A stretch of DNA of 49,168 bases from Nitrososphaerales archaeon (GCA_030041295.1 JASHOD010000003.1:1-49168); one strand, 5' to 3'. Counted from the first letter of the stretch, positions 18,445 through 25,444 are shown. The notes: generated from the letters alone by a model not told the origin. Numbers and translations are program-made.

Positions 18445-18893
18445 TCGAACTCAGCGGTGAAAAAAAGGTCGGCCAGGCGAAAGATAAGGTCTTGGACTTC
18501 TTATCTGATCCAAACCTCTTCTCGTCATGCTTGGGAAATGTCGAGAACCTGCACTCAGAAAAGGACGGGAATTTCGTGGCAAGGTTCAAGATAGCTGTGC
18601 CGAAGAAGTTCGGAGTATCTTATATGGAAAACGTTAACGCGACTATGAATTTCAAACTCTCCAGATTGCCTGACGCTGTTGAATGGAAAGGATCGGGACG
18701 AACAGTCGGGGTCAAGCTCATCATCGTGCTTAGACTAGAGACCCGGGACGAGGACTCAGGAACGAAGCTTTGTTGGCATGCATCGATGAACGCGGGCGTA
18801 ATCGAGAAGCTGCTTGGCGACCAAAACCTGAGGGAGATAGCAAATGACATGGCGAACCAGATTCTCGAATGCGTCTCCACCAGAATCATGTAG
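18441..18893 (+). CDS. CoxG-like SRPBCC-domain protein
   Basis: 150 residues resembling CO-dehydrogenase subunit G (CoxG) within the SRPBCC fold: the opening ELSGEKKVGQAKDKVLDFLSDP, a central VEWKGSGRTVGVKLI, and a closing helix LREIANDMANQILECV. Some CoxG-type proteins anchor oxidoreductases to the membrane or bind lipid or quinone. The TTG start overlaps the glpA stop by four bases, which indicates translational coupling. Placed last in a glycerol operon, it may help the soluble-looking GlpA reach the membrane. That role is inference. No CO dehydrogenase genes are nearby. Confidence 0.8.
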   Translation: MIELSGEKKVGQAKDKVLDFLSDPNLFSSCLGNVENLHSEKDGNFVARFKIAVPKKFGVSYMENVNATMNFKLSRLPDAVEWKGSGRTVGVKLIIVLRLETRDEDSGTKLCWHASMNAGVIEKLLGDQNLREIANDMANQILECVSTRIM

Positions 18894-19830
18894 TGGATCT
18901 AGTTAGTGTCTTTGTTGAGTGCAAAGATGATTTTCGGGTCTTTTTTGCGTCTAAAAGTAAAAAAGGAAATAAGTTGAGGAGTTGAGCACTGGAAGCTCAA
19001 AATTGGAGACCTCAAAAACAGAGCAGGAATCCATATTCACTTTGGATGCCCTAATCTCTCAGCTTAGAAATTTATCGGCCATATCTGGAGACAGAATCTC
19101 GGAGTCAGCTCATTGAATTTTTGACGAGTCTTGATGCACCCTCTAGCTCTTTCCTTGTACTAAATCCACAGGGATACGCGCCAATGCAGGTACATATTTA
19201 GGATTTCCTTGAATCTTGATTCTCATGCTGGGTAAGTAGCTGCTCGAGTGGAAAATAATAAATTTTTATCCTGTATTAGCGGAGCAAGGAAGGAATGCCA
19301 AAGATCAGAGTCTAGAGGCCCATTGATACGCTGTACTGATAATATTGGAATCCCACCCTCCCTCTTTGACAAGACTGCCGAGACCTAATCCCTAATCTCA
19401 GACAGCTCTTCACAATGAAGGAAATCTTACCTGGTTGATCAAAGACTAAAGATCTAACTAGAACTCAACAAATCCATCATTGTTTGCGATCTTAGTGTAA
19501 TCTATGTTTACCTGCATTTTTCAATTTCACCGTCTTGAAGACTATCCTTTCCACCAGACTTCTTTAGAAAGCGGAATTAGCTCGCACGTTACGTCGAAGT
19601 GGAAGGCAATTTTCTTTTTTCCTCTTTGAATTTGGGCCGATATTGTAATTGCTGCATATAGGATGCATAAATTATCTATCAAACATAAAATCGGTCTAAA
19701 TTGTTGCTATCTTTGCTGCTATTTGTGCTATTGCTTAATTAGCTAGAGGAAACCCCCCTTTGATAGGGTAATAGAGGAAGTTCTTGTTTCGGTGAAAGGG
19801 TTGCGGAATTTGAAGTGAAGGGATTCCTGC
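18894..19830. other. Gene-poor 0.94-kb intergenic region with decayed frames
   Basis: No frame here reaches a recognisable protein. Two pieces stand out. A TTG frame at 18982-19116 encodes 44 residues and is described separately. At about 19258 an AT-rich TATA-like stretch is followed by AAGGAAGGA and an ATG at 19296 that stops after only six codons (MPKIRV), like the head of a broken gene. The rest is AT-rich with no repeats I could see. It lies between the glycerol operon and the hemerythrin gene and could hold an RNA or eroded genes. Confidence 0.4.
18982..19116 (+). pseudogene. Short frame, possibly a frameshifted remnant
   Basis: A 44-residue TTG frame (starting MSTGSSKLETSKTEQES) with GAGGAG just upstream ends at a TGA. 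Shifting frame at the stop lets reading continue as QLIEFLTSLDAPSSSFLVLN to a TAG near 19200. The amino-acid flow across the shift looks protein-like, so this may be one small gene of about 70 residues broken by a frameshift. No family is recognised. It lies 88 bases after the CoxG-like gene. Confidence 0.25.
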
Positions 19831-20655
19831 TTGACATATTTTATTCGTGTTGATAACATCACCGGAAAGTACACAGCGAGCTCAATAGAACATCCGTTTG
19901 TCATTGGCGTGGGCAGCAGTTTGGATTCTGCCCTTGAAAATTTGGAGAGGCAGATTTCTCAACAGAAGAGAAGTTTTTCTGTTGAAAAGGGGCTATCTTT
20001 TGGGGCGGAGATTGATGAGACAAAGTCGGATATCGATCGAGACAACGGTCCAGATTACGGATTGGATATCTCGAAACAGTCCCGATTGAATCTTGGCGCT
20101 CCGGAGGATTTGCTAAAGATGAACGAACTAAGTGCAGGAGAAAAAGAAGATGAATATTCTAATCAGGTGGCACTTCCGGGACGAGTTAAATATCTCATTT
20201 CAACACTGAAGAGCCAACACGCCGAGATCAAACGACAGCTCTGGATAATTCATATGCTATTTTTGAGAAGACACTGGGCAGACTGCGAGCCAACAAGAGA
20301 TCGAGTGTTAGATTTCGAGCACTTGATCAGGGCCTACTTTGAGGAAGAAGAGTCAACACTTCAGATATTACTACCTTTGATTTCCTTAAGAGAAGCGTTA
20401 GATGAACAAGTCCTTGTCTCAGAGTTTAGGGAACATAAGAGGATTCTTGGATCATTTGAAAAGTTACGGAATGCGGCTTATTCTTTGCAGCTAGAATCTC
20501 AATTATGGTCTAATATCGAGGAGATTGAAAGTGACTGCTCCATCCATATGAAACAAGAGGAAGAAGTCTTGTTTCCTTTGGTCTTGTATAGGGTTAATCA
20601 AAAAGATAGTTCGAGTGACTGGATAAGAAAGAGTCAAGAATCATTGATAGTCTGA
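19831..20655 (+). CDS. HicB-like domain fused to hemerythrin-type domain
   Basis: 274 residues in two parts. Residues 1-45 (FIRVDNITGKYTASSIEHPFVIGVGSSLDSALENLERQI) resemble the small HicB/UPF0150 fold. After a low-complexity acidic linker to about residue 115, a four-helix hemerythrin HHE domain follows. Likely diiron ligands are H in LKSQHAEIK, H/E in FEHLIRAYFEEEEST, H in FREHKRIL and H/E in CSIHMKQEEEVLF. Such domains bind oxygen, NO or iron. Its role here is unknown. The start is TTG at 19831. It lies directly beside the transposable element, whose transposase runs toward it. Confidence 0.75.
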   Translation: MTYFIRVDNITGKYTASSIEHPFVIGVGSSLDSALENLERQISQQKRSFSVEKGLSFGAEIDETKSDIDRDNGPDYGLDISKQSRLNLGAPEDLLKMNELSAGEKEDEYSNQVALPGRVKYLISTLKSQHAEIKRQLWIIHMLFLRRHWADCEPTRDRVLDFEHLIRAYFEEEESTLQILLPLISLREALDEQVLVSEFREHKRILGSFEKLRNAAYSLQLESQLWSNIEEIESDCSIHMKQEEEVLFPLVLYRVNQKDSSSDWIRKSQESLIV

Positions 20656-20700
20656 AAACGATTTCCGATTTTTTCCTTTTTTCCCAAGAAGCTGGGACCA

Positions 20701-20719
20701 GTTGAACCGAAAGGTAACA
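20701..20719. repeat. Left inverted-repeat copy
   Basis: GTTGAACCGAAAGGTAACA matches the reverse complement of the right copy at 23786-23805 (CTTGCAACCGCAGGGTAACA) with one gap and two internal changes plus the first base. A further inverted copy lies inside the transposase 3' end at 20838-20857. It may be a terminal repeat or a transposase-binding site. Confidence 0.45.
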
Positions 20720-20752
20720 CGAAGGAAAACTAAAAAAGGATTTTTTGATTTG

Positions 20753-20782
20753 CAACCTTTAATTTCCCAGAACCCTAAAGCG
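20753..20782. repeat. 30-base direct repeat, left copy
   Basis: It is identical to 23846-23875 except at one base (20758). The core reads TTTCCCAGAACCCTAAAGCG. It lies just beyond the transposase 3' end. Confidence 0.9.
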
Positions 20783-20789
20783 GGTTCTG
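20768..20789. terminator. Hairpin downstream of the transposase gene
   Basis: CAGAACCC and GGGTTCTG form a perfect 8-base stem with a six-base loop, 20 bases past the transposase stop. The left arm and loop belong to the 30-base direct repeat, but the right arm is absent from the right copy. It may terminate the transposase message or be an end-recognition hairpin. Confidence 0.5.
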
Positions 20790-20808
20790 TTACCTTAGAG
20801 GTTGCCAA

Positions 20809-21999
20809 TTAAGAAAAGTCCTCCAAATTTTTCTCGTTGTTACCCTTCGGTTGCAAGTGGTTCTCGTTGTTCGATAGGCTTGCATTCTGAATGAATGTAG
20901 TCCACTTGTTCTCTCCTTTGATCTCTATTCCGCAAAGTTCACTAGGAGTTTTTCCGTTCAAGCCCTCATGCTCTCTAAAGAAATTATGATAGACTTGCAT
21001 ACCTTTCAAGATTGGAGTATCTTTAACTTTCAAGCCTCGCATTGTTTTTTCACGGTCTCGAATTTCACCATTCATGCGCTCCATCGGTTGATTGTGGATT
21101 TTTCCCGCTAGCGTAATTTCTCTGATATGCTCATGCCCTTTTGGATTTAGCTTGTCTCGAAATTCTTGATTGAACGCTTTGTGATAAGCTGGTAATCCAT
21201 CGGTGATTAATCTAGTCGGAGATTTGCCCGCTATGTCTTTTCCGTGAATGAAAAGACCTCTTGCATCGTGAACGTACTTACTATCTGCTACTTCTTGAGC
21301 TATCCAATAGCGAGTTTCATCATCCATCAAAGCGAACAAGTATTTCTGATCTCCGCGTATCTTAACGTAGATTTCGTCGGCTCTCCAAACTTCCGAAAGC
21401 TCGGGTTGTATCTTTTCTGCATAAGCGTTCATTATCGAGACATATTTCTTTATCCAATAATAGATCGCTTTGTGCGAAACCTGTACGCCATTAAGTCTTA
21501 ACGCCTTTTGAGTATTCCTTAGACTCATGCCTCTAAAGTAAAATTCGAGAGCTGTAACTATGGTTCTTGCATCGTGCTTCATGTGCTGAAAGCCGACATT
21601 GATTGAAAAAGTTCGCTTGCAGTATTCGCAAAGGTATCGTTGAATTTCTCCGCTCTTGTTTTTCCTAATGCCATATTTCCTTAGTTTTTGGCTACCGCAG
21701 AAATGGCATTGAGTAGTAGAGAGCGAGATCGGTTCTAAGATTACCTTTCGCTTAGAAACAGCTTCGCGCAATTTGAAAGAAATTTGTACGGCGTAGATAT
21801 GCTTGCAAGTCCACTGTCGATAACAGTAATCTGGGCAAGTGCAAGACCAACCTTCTACGGTCTTTAGTACACGATACTGCTTCCCTTCTTTTGACTGCGA
21901 GTTCACCATATACTCGAAGTCGAACAATCTTTGAATTTGGTTTTCCATCGAAGCTATTACGCTTCCTTTCTGTATTCGGATTTCTGTAGCGGTAGCCAT
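20809..21999 (-). CDS. IS6-like DDE transposase with SWIM zinc finger and zinc ribbon
   Basis: 396 residues. Near residues 53-72 a SWIM-type finger is seen (WSCTCPDYCYRQWTCKHIY, pattern CxC-x8-CxH). Near 97-126 a zinc ribbon follows (CHFCGSQK...YLCEYCKRTF), then a helix-turn-helix region (MSLRNTQKALRLNGVQVSHKAIYYWIKKY). The DDE catalytic domain shows D in WRADEIYVKI, D in LITDGLPAYHKAF and E in QPMERMNGEIRDREKTMRGL, with the NKWTTFIQNASL tail common in archaeal relatives. It should cut and rejoin element ends in the cell's DNA. The ATG start at 21999 faces a repeat-rich region shared with the divergent ribbon-helix-helix gene. The frame is intact, so it may still be active. Confidence 0.9.
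   Translation of the reverse strand: MATATEIRIQKGSVIASMENQIQRLFDFEYMVNSQSKEGKQYRVLKTVEGWSCTCPDYCYRQWTCKHIYAVQISFKLREAVSKRKVILEPISLSTTQCHFCGSQKLRKYGIRKNKSGEIQRYLCEYCKRTFSINVGFQHMKHDARTIVTALEFYFRGMSLRNTQKALRLNGVQVSHKAIYYWIKKYVSIMNAYAEKIQPELSEVWRADEIYVKIRGDQKYLFALMDDETRYWIAQEVADSKYVHDARGLFIHGKDIAGKSPTRLITDGLPAYHKAFNQEFRDKLNPKGHEHIREITLAGKIHNQPMERMNGEIRDREKTMRGLKVKDTPILKGMQVYHNFFREHEGLNGKTPSELCGIEIKGENKWTTFIQNASLSNNENHLQPKGNNEKNLEDFS
20838..20857. repeat. Internal copy of the element-end motif
   Basis: TGTTACCCTTCGGTTGCAAG differs at one base from the right-end copy at 23786-23805 and is in the same orientation. It lies within the transposase 3' coding end. A looser relative, TGTTACC then GGTTGC, lies at 20788-20806. 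Confidence 0.7.
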
Positions 22000-22010
22000 C
22001 TATCAATCGC

Positions 22011-22062
22011 TATCAATAGGTAGCAAACAATAGGTATATTAAGATAGCGTTTGATACCTATC
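22011..22062. promoter_or_regulatory. Repeat-rich operator/promoter between transposase and RHH gene
   Basis: The nonamer CAATAGGTA occurs at 22014-22022 and 22028-22036, and its near-complement TACCTATC at 22055-22062. GCTATCAA-type hexamers also recur just before. The AT-rich GGTATATTAAG at 22033 can serve as TATA box for the gene at 22079. Such spaced repeats are typical operators of ribbon-helix-helix repressors, so self-regulation together with control of the transposase is likely but inferred. Confidence 0.5.
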
Positions 22063-22078
22063 AGTAGCGTGAAGAAAC

Positions 22079-22222
22079 ATGCAACGGAGATACATGCTAA
22101 CCATAACCGAAGAAATGGAGAAAGAGCTTGAGAGAGAACGGAAGAAGAGAATGTTGGATTCAATTCCCGAAACTGCCAGAATGATCTTGTCAGAATATCT
22201 TTCACATAATAGATCGGTTTAG
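22079..22222 (+). CDS. Small ribbon-helix-helix DNA-binding protein
   Basis: A 47-residue protein: a short basic start, a beta-strand-like RYMLTITEEM, a charged helix EKELERERKKRM, then SIPETARMILSEYLSHNR. This is the strand-helix-helix order of CopG/Arc repressors. It begins with ATG 80 bases from the divergent transposase start and lies within the element. It probably dimerises on the nearby CAATAGGTA repeats and limits transposase or passenger expression. No toxin partner follows; the next gene encodes a membrane protein. Confidence 0.65.
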   Translation: MQRRYMLTITEEMEKELERERKKRMLDSIPETARMILSEYLSHNRSV

Positions 22223-22304
22223 GCGAGCTGATATATCCGACGAAACTACTCCGACTAATCTTCGCATACCCGCAAGTCAGGAAGCGAAAAGGGAAAAGGA
22301 AGAT

Positions 22305-22937
22305 GTGAAGCGCGAAGCCGAAGTCGAAGAAGGAAATAGGAAGACTAGAGATTTTCATGCTCAATCAATCCTCGTCGTTGGTTTTCTTGGCGGAATCGCA
22401 GTTGCAGCTATGTTACTTGTGATACAAGCAAAGAGTACCTTTGCCGTTCCAAATATCGTGTTTGGATTTCGTTTAGGCGCAGATGCGTATTTCCATTTCA
22501 TAATTTCGCTTCTAGCTTTGGATACAATTATCTTTGCATTCTCTGGCTTTGCGATGATTTTTACCGCATCGGGCATGTTAAAAGACAAAGGATTGCTCAA
22601 GCATTTTATCACGGTTACTTTTGCGCTTGGATTTTGTGGCTTTGTAATCGCCTTGATGTCAATGCTTAATGCAGTATCAAAGGTAGGCTTCTGGGTTGCG
22701 ATAGGATTCATTGTAGTATTGCTTATTTTCTTGAACTTATCTTTTGACGAACAAACGCGTCCAGATAGCTCATCTGGTAAAACTGCTCGTCGGTTATCTG
22801 CTTGGTTATCTTCTCTGCGATCTAATCGTAGTAATAACAAGAATAGCCAAAACGAAACGATAGCTACTGCTATCCCTGCAAGTGTGGAAGTTACAAAAGT
22901 TGAAGAGTCCACTAAAGAAGCCTCTCCGCGAAACTAA
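22305..22937 (+). CDS. Four-helix membrane protein, transposon passenger
   Basis: 210 residues, family not recognised. A charged N-terminus (KREAEVEEGNRKTRD) is followed by four hydrophobic segments at about 21-40, 62-84, 98-118 and 123-143. A Ser/Asn/Thr-rich, poorly structured tail from about 150 to the end should face the cytoplasm or outside. It starts with GTG, with AAAGGA six bases before it. The frame stays open upstream but contains no standard start. It is transcribed with the RHH gene and followed 58 bases later by a second anchored protein; the pair may act together at the membrane. Function unknown. Confidence 0.65.
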   Translation: MKREAEVEEGNRKTRDFHAQSILVVGFLGGIAVAAMLLVIQAKSTFAVPNIVFGFRLGADAYFHFIISLLALDTIIFAFSGFAMIFTASGMLKDKGLLKHFITVTFALGFCGFVIALMSMLNAVSKVGFWVAIGFIVVLLIFLNLSFDEQTRPDSSSGKTARRLSAWLSSLRSNRSNNKNSQNETIATAIPASVEVTKVEESTKEASPRN

Positions 22938-22995
22938 GAAAAACACTAGCTGACAAAAATTGACAGAAAGAATTTTCAAGTGAGCTGAAACAAAG

Positions 22996-23721
22996 TTGAA
23001 AGAATCTTTGACTCTGCATTCTGAGATAGTACAAGGACTTAGCTCTGAAGTCTTTGCTCTTACAATCTCTGCCCTCGTAGCTCTTGTCATAAGCTTCGTA
23101 GTTCAAGGGTATTACGATCGACCTAGGATAAGAGGCAATGTCTTTTCGGTTCTCAATAGCACTATTGTAGGCAATTTTGGCGGGCCTCAACAAACATACG
23201 CAGGCTATCTGATTTACCTCTATGTTACTAACCTTCACAAAAACTCGATCTTCATAGCTGATTATCAAGGTGCAATAGACTTTGGAGATGGTTACATCAA
23301 ACTTCAACGATTCTATGGGGATGTTGATCGAGTCTTCCAACCTGGACAAACAGCTACTCCTCCGGGGCCGAATCCAAATAACTATCAATTTCCTATGAAT
23401 TTGCTCAAAGGTAAGCTCATGTACAAGCAAAACAAACCTGTAGCGTATGGAGATTTCTTAGATGGCTTTGTCTTGTTTTTCGGAAATCCTTCTCTCCTCC
23501 AATACTCGAAAATGAAGCGAGTACGAATTACATGCATTGATGTGACAGGAAAGAAGCATGTCTTCAAGACTGATTCTTCCAAATTCGATCTGAGTTTGAT
23601 GATGGATCGATTTCCGGATCAGCTCTCGGTTCCGGGATTGATTCCGTCTTTGCCTGAGAAAAGTATTCTGAAAAGGATACGAAATTACCTTTCCTTGCAT
23701 CGTAAACCTTCAAATCCGTAA
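22996..23721 (+). CDS. Single-pass membrane-anchored protein, transposon passenger
   Basis: 241 residues, family not recognised. One hydrophobic helix near residues 19-38 (VFALTISALVALVISFVVQG) is followed by YYDRPRIRG and a soluble beta-rich domain (residues 45-220) containing YLIYLYVTNLHKNSIFIADYQGAIDFG and RVRITCIDVTGKKHVFKTD. It ends with a basic tail. The start is TTG. The pairing of one helix with a beta-sandwich-like domain resembles proteins that sense or deform membranes in defence islands, but no motif proves this. It is the last gene before the right end repeats of the element. Confidence 0.6.
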   Translation: MKESLTLHSEIVQGLSSEVFALTISALVALVISFVVQGYYDRPRIRGNVFSVLNSTIVGNFGGPQQTYAGYLIYLYVTNLHKNSIFIADYQGAIDFGDGYIKLQRFYGDVDRVFQPGQTATPPGPNPNNYQFPMNLLKGKLMYKQNKPVAYGDFLDGFVLFFGNPSLLQYSKMKRVRITCIDVTGKKHVFKTDSSKFDLSLMMDRFPDQLSVPGLIPSLPEKSILKRIRNYLSLHRKPSNP

Positions 23722-23785
23722 GATAGATAGCTCTGTTTTCAATATCCTTTTGAGTTAGCACTATGTTGTCATTAGCCTGCCACGC

Positions 23786-23805
23786 TGTTACCCTGCGGTT
23801 GCAAG
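23786..23805. repeat. Right inverted-repeat copy
   Basis: TGTTACCCTGCGGTTGCAAG is an inverted partner of 20701-20719 and a direct partner of 20838-20857 with one change. It lies 65 bases after the last passenger gene and is a candidate element end. Confidence 0.45.
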
Positions 23806-23845
23806 ATAATTTTTGGCAAAGAAACTTATAAATATCTATTGCTAT

Positions 23846-23875
23846 CAACCGTTAATTTCCCAGAACCCTAAAGCG
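23846..23875. repeat. 30-base direct repeat, right copy
   Basis: This is the right copy of the repeat at 20753-20782, differing only at 23851. It ends 71 bases before the radA start and may mark the outer boundary of the inserted block. Confidence 0.9.
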
Positions 23876-23892
23876 AAAAACATATATCTATA

Positions 23893-23926
23893 CTGTATAA
23901 TTACAGTAACGATACTATAGCGTATC
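23893..23926. promoter_or_regulatory. Two palindromes in the radA promoter
   Basis: CTGTA-TAAT-TACAG at 23893-23906 and GATAC-N6-GTATC at 23911-23926 are both perfect inverted repeats, 20-54 bases before the radA start. The TATA-like CTGTATAAT core overlaps the first. They could bind a dimeric regulator that controls radA. Confidence 0.4.
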
Positions 23927-23946
23927 TAAAGAGTGAATAGTAGAAT

Positions 23947-25047
23947 ATGAGCGAAGCAATCGAAGTTGATATTTCTGACCTACCCGGCGTAGGACCGGCA
24001 ACCAGGGCAAAGCTAGAAGCAGGTGGAATAACCACGATTCTTGATCTGGCAGCATCCACGGTGAACGAACTAGTTGATAATCTTGGTCTCACGGACGAAA
24101 CGGCGCATAATTTGATTTTTGAGTCCCAACGCTTGCTAAGAGAAAAGGGGATCCTCGAGAAGGATCTCGTCTCCGCGCAAGAGCTCTTTGACCGCCGTGC
24201 TCAGATGGTGAGGTGCACTACCTTCTCCAAGAATCTGGACAATCTGTTTCTCGGTGGAATCGAAACCCAAGCAGTCACGGAATTCTACGGCGAGTTCGGA
24301 TCTGGCAAGACTCAGATCTGCCACACGCTTTGCATCTCTGCCCAACTACCTGTCGAGGAAAGAGGACTGGCTGGGGGGGTTTTGTATATTGATACCGAAT
24401 CCACATTTCGACCGGAACGCATCGCTCAGATCGCAAAGACGAGGAGCATGAACACCGACACGATGCTTTCGAACATCCACGTTGCCAAAGTCTACAATGC
24501 GAGCCACCTCGAGCTGATCATAAAGGCACTCGGAAACTTGATCCAGCAAAATGGAATCAAACTCGTCGTGGTAGACAGCATAATCAGTTTGCACAGGGCC
24601 GAGTTTGTGGGTCGCGGAACTCTATCTGAGCGACAGCAAAAACTAAACGGAATAATGCACAGGCTGAAGAGGATCGCCGAGATCTATAACATCGCGGTCG
24701 TAATCACGAACCAAGTCCAGGCTTCTCCGGATACTTTCTTTGGAGACCCGACGAAAGCTGCTGGAGGCAATATCATAGGCCACGCTTCAACATACAGAGT
24801 CTACCTGAGAAAGGCAGGTCAAGAGAGGAAAGCAATCATGATCGACAGCCCCTGCCATCCGTATGGTGACACGAACTTTATGATCACCGAGGGCGGAATC
24901 GGAGATCCCGAGGAATCGACGAAGAAGAGCACTGCGTCTTGGAAATCATCAAAGGCCGCCGTTGCGGAAAAGGCCGAGAAGAGTAGTAGCAAGAAAGCTT
25001 CTTCGAAGAGCGACAACGAGGAAGAAGATTCAGAAGCAGCTGAATAG
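23947..25047 (+). CDS. radA: RadA recombinase
   Basis: 366 residues. The N-terminal helix-hairpin-helix domain (LPGVGPATRAKLEAGGITTILDL, residues 12-34) is typical of archaeal RadA/Rad51. The Walker A motif GEFGSGKT lies at 115-122 and the Walker B motif LVVVDSI follows near 215. The L2 DNA-binding region ASPDTFFGDPTKAAGGNIIGH is intact. It forms filaments on single-stranded DNA and drives strand exchange in repair. No intein interrupts it. The last 40 residues are a Ser/Lys/Glu-rich tail beyond the usual family end. The ATG start has no strong ribosome site; an AT-rich promoter lies directly before it. The transposable element ends just upstream. Confidence 0.97.
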   Translation: MSEAIEVDISDLPGVGPATRAKLEAGGITTILDLAASTVNELVDNLGLTDETAHNLIFESQRLLREKGILEKDLVSAQELFDRRAQMVRCTTFSKNLDNLFLGGIETQAVTEFYGEFGSGKTQICHTLCISAQLPVEERGLAGGVLYIDTESTFRPERIAQIAKTRSMNTDTMLSNIHVAKVYNASHLELIIKALGNLIQQNGIKLVVVDSIISLHRAEFVGRGTLSERQQKLNGIMHRLKRIAEIYNIAVVITNQVQASPDTFFGDPTKAAGGNIIGHASTYRVYLRKAGQERKAIMIDSPCHPYGDTNFMITEGGIGDPEESTKKSTASWKSSKAAVAEKAEKSSSKKASSKSDNEEEDSEAAE

Positions 25048-25072
25048 AATCGTCTACTTCCAAATCGAAAAA

Positions 25073-25100
25073 GGGCAGATAGGATATACTATTTCTGCCC
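25073..25100 (+). terminator. Hairpin after radA
   Basis: GGGCAGA and TCTGCCC pair perfectly 26 bases past the radA stop, with further TAG/CTA pairing inside the loop. The T-rich TAACTTTCTCCTATTTTTCT that follows makes a terminator likely. Confidence 0.6.
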
Positions 25101-25219
25101 AATAACTTTCTCCTATTTTTCTGGGTAAACTGATGGCACTTTTTTGGGCATTAGTAAGTTGGCTCAGTACTTTCTGCTAAAGTATGTTCAAATATAATTA
25201 CATAGAAAGTTCTATCTGA

Positions 25220-25444
25220 ATCAAATTTGCAAAGACGCTCACAATCAGGGACGAAGTATATGATAAGCTCGTCTCAATAAAATGGAAAGATGAGAGCTTT
25301 AGTGAACTTTTTGAAAGATTGTTGATGAATCAGTCTCCAAAGGAGCTCTTGAAGTCTATCAAAGGGAGAATCGAGCTAATAATAGAGGAAAAGAAGAGAT
25401 TACTGCAAAGCATCGATAAGCGTAGGTCAGAACGCCCCGTATGA
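25220..25444 (+). pseudogene. DUF217/VapB-like antitoxin frame without a normal start
   Basis: The open frame after the TGA at 25217 encodes about 74 residues, including KTLTIRDEVYDKLVSIKWKD then ESFSELFERLL. This is the clear N-terminal DNA-binding half of DUF217-type antitoxins, followed by a long charged helix (IELIIEEKKRLLQSIDKRR). No ATG, GTG or TTG lies in frame before the family start. A TTG at 25227 is one frame off, so a single-base loss may have broken it, or an ATC/ATT start is used. A TATA-like AAATATAATTA lies about 25 bases upstream. No toxin gene follows. Confidence 0.55.

Larger units (their letters stand above)
20702..23875. mobile_element. IS6-like transposable element with passenger genes (boundaries tentative)
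   Basis: The block contains a DDE transposase on the minus strand and, divergently, a 47-residue ribbon-helix-helix protein and two membrane-anchored proteins. Imperfect inverted copies of an 18-20-base motif occur at 20701-20719 and 23786-23805, and a 30-base direct repeat occurs at 20753-20782 and 23846-23875. The outermost repeats would give an element of about 3.1 kb ending 71 bases before radA. I see no convincing short target duplication, so the exact ends are unproven; the minimal IS could end near 22080. A decayed tail of a related transposase lies at 38.2 kb, which supports past activity of this family here. Confidence 0.5.

Noticed and set aside
20753..23875. CRISPR array or phage attachment sites
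   Set aside because: There are only two direct copies, no spacers, no integrase and no tRNA.
23893..23906. LexA/SOS box before radA
   Set aside because: The spacing is two bases shorter than the bacterial box and archaea lack LexA; kept only as a palindrome.
23947..25047. Intein in radA
   Set aside because: The frame is of normal length with Walker motifs uninterrupted.
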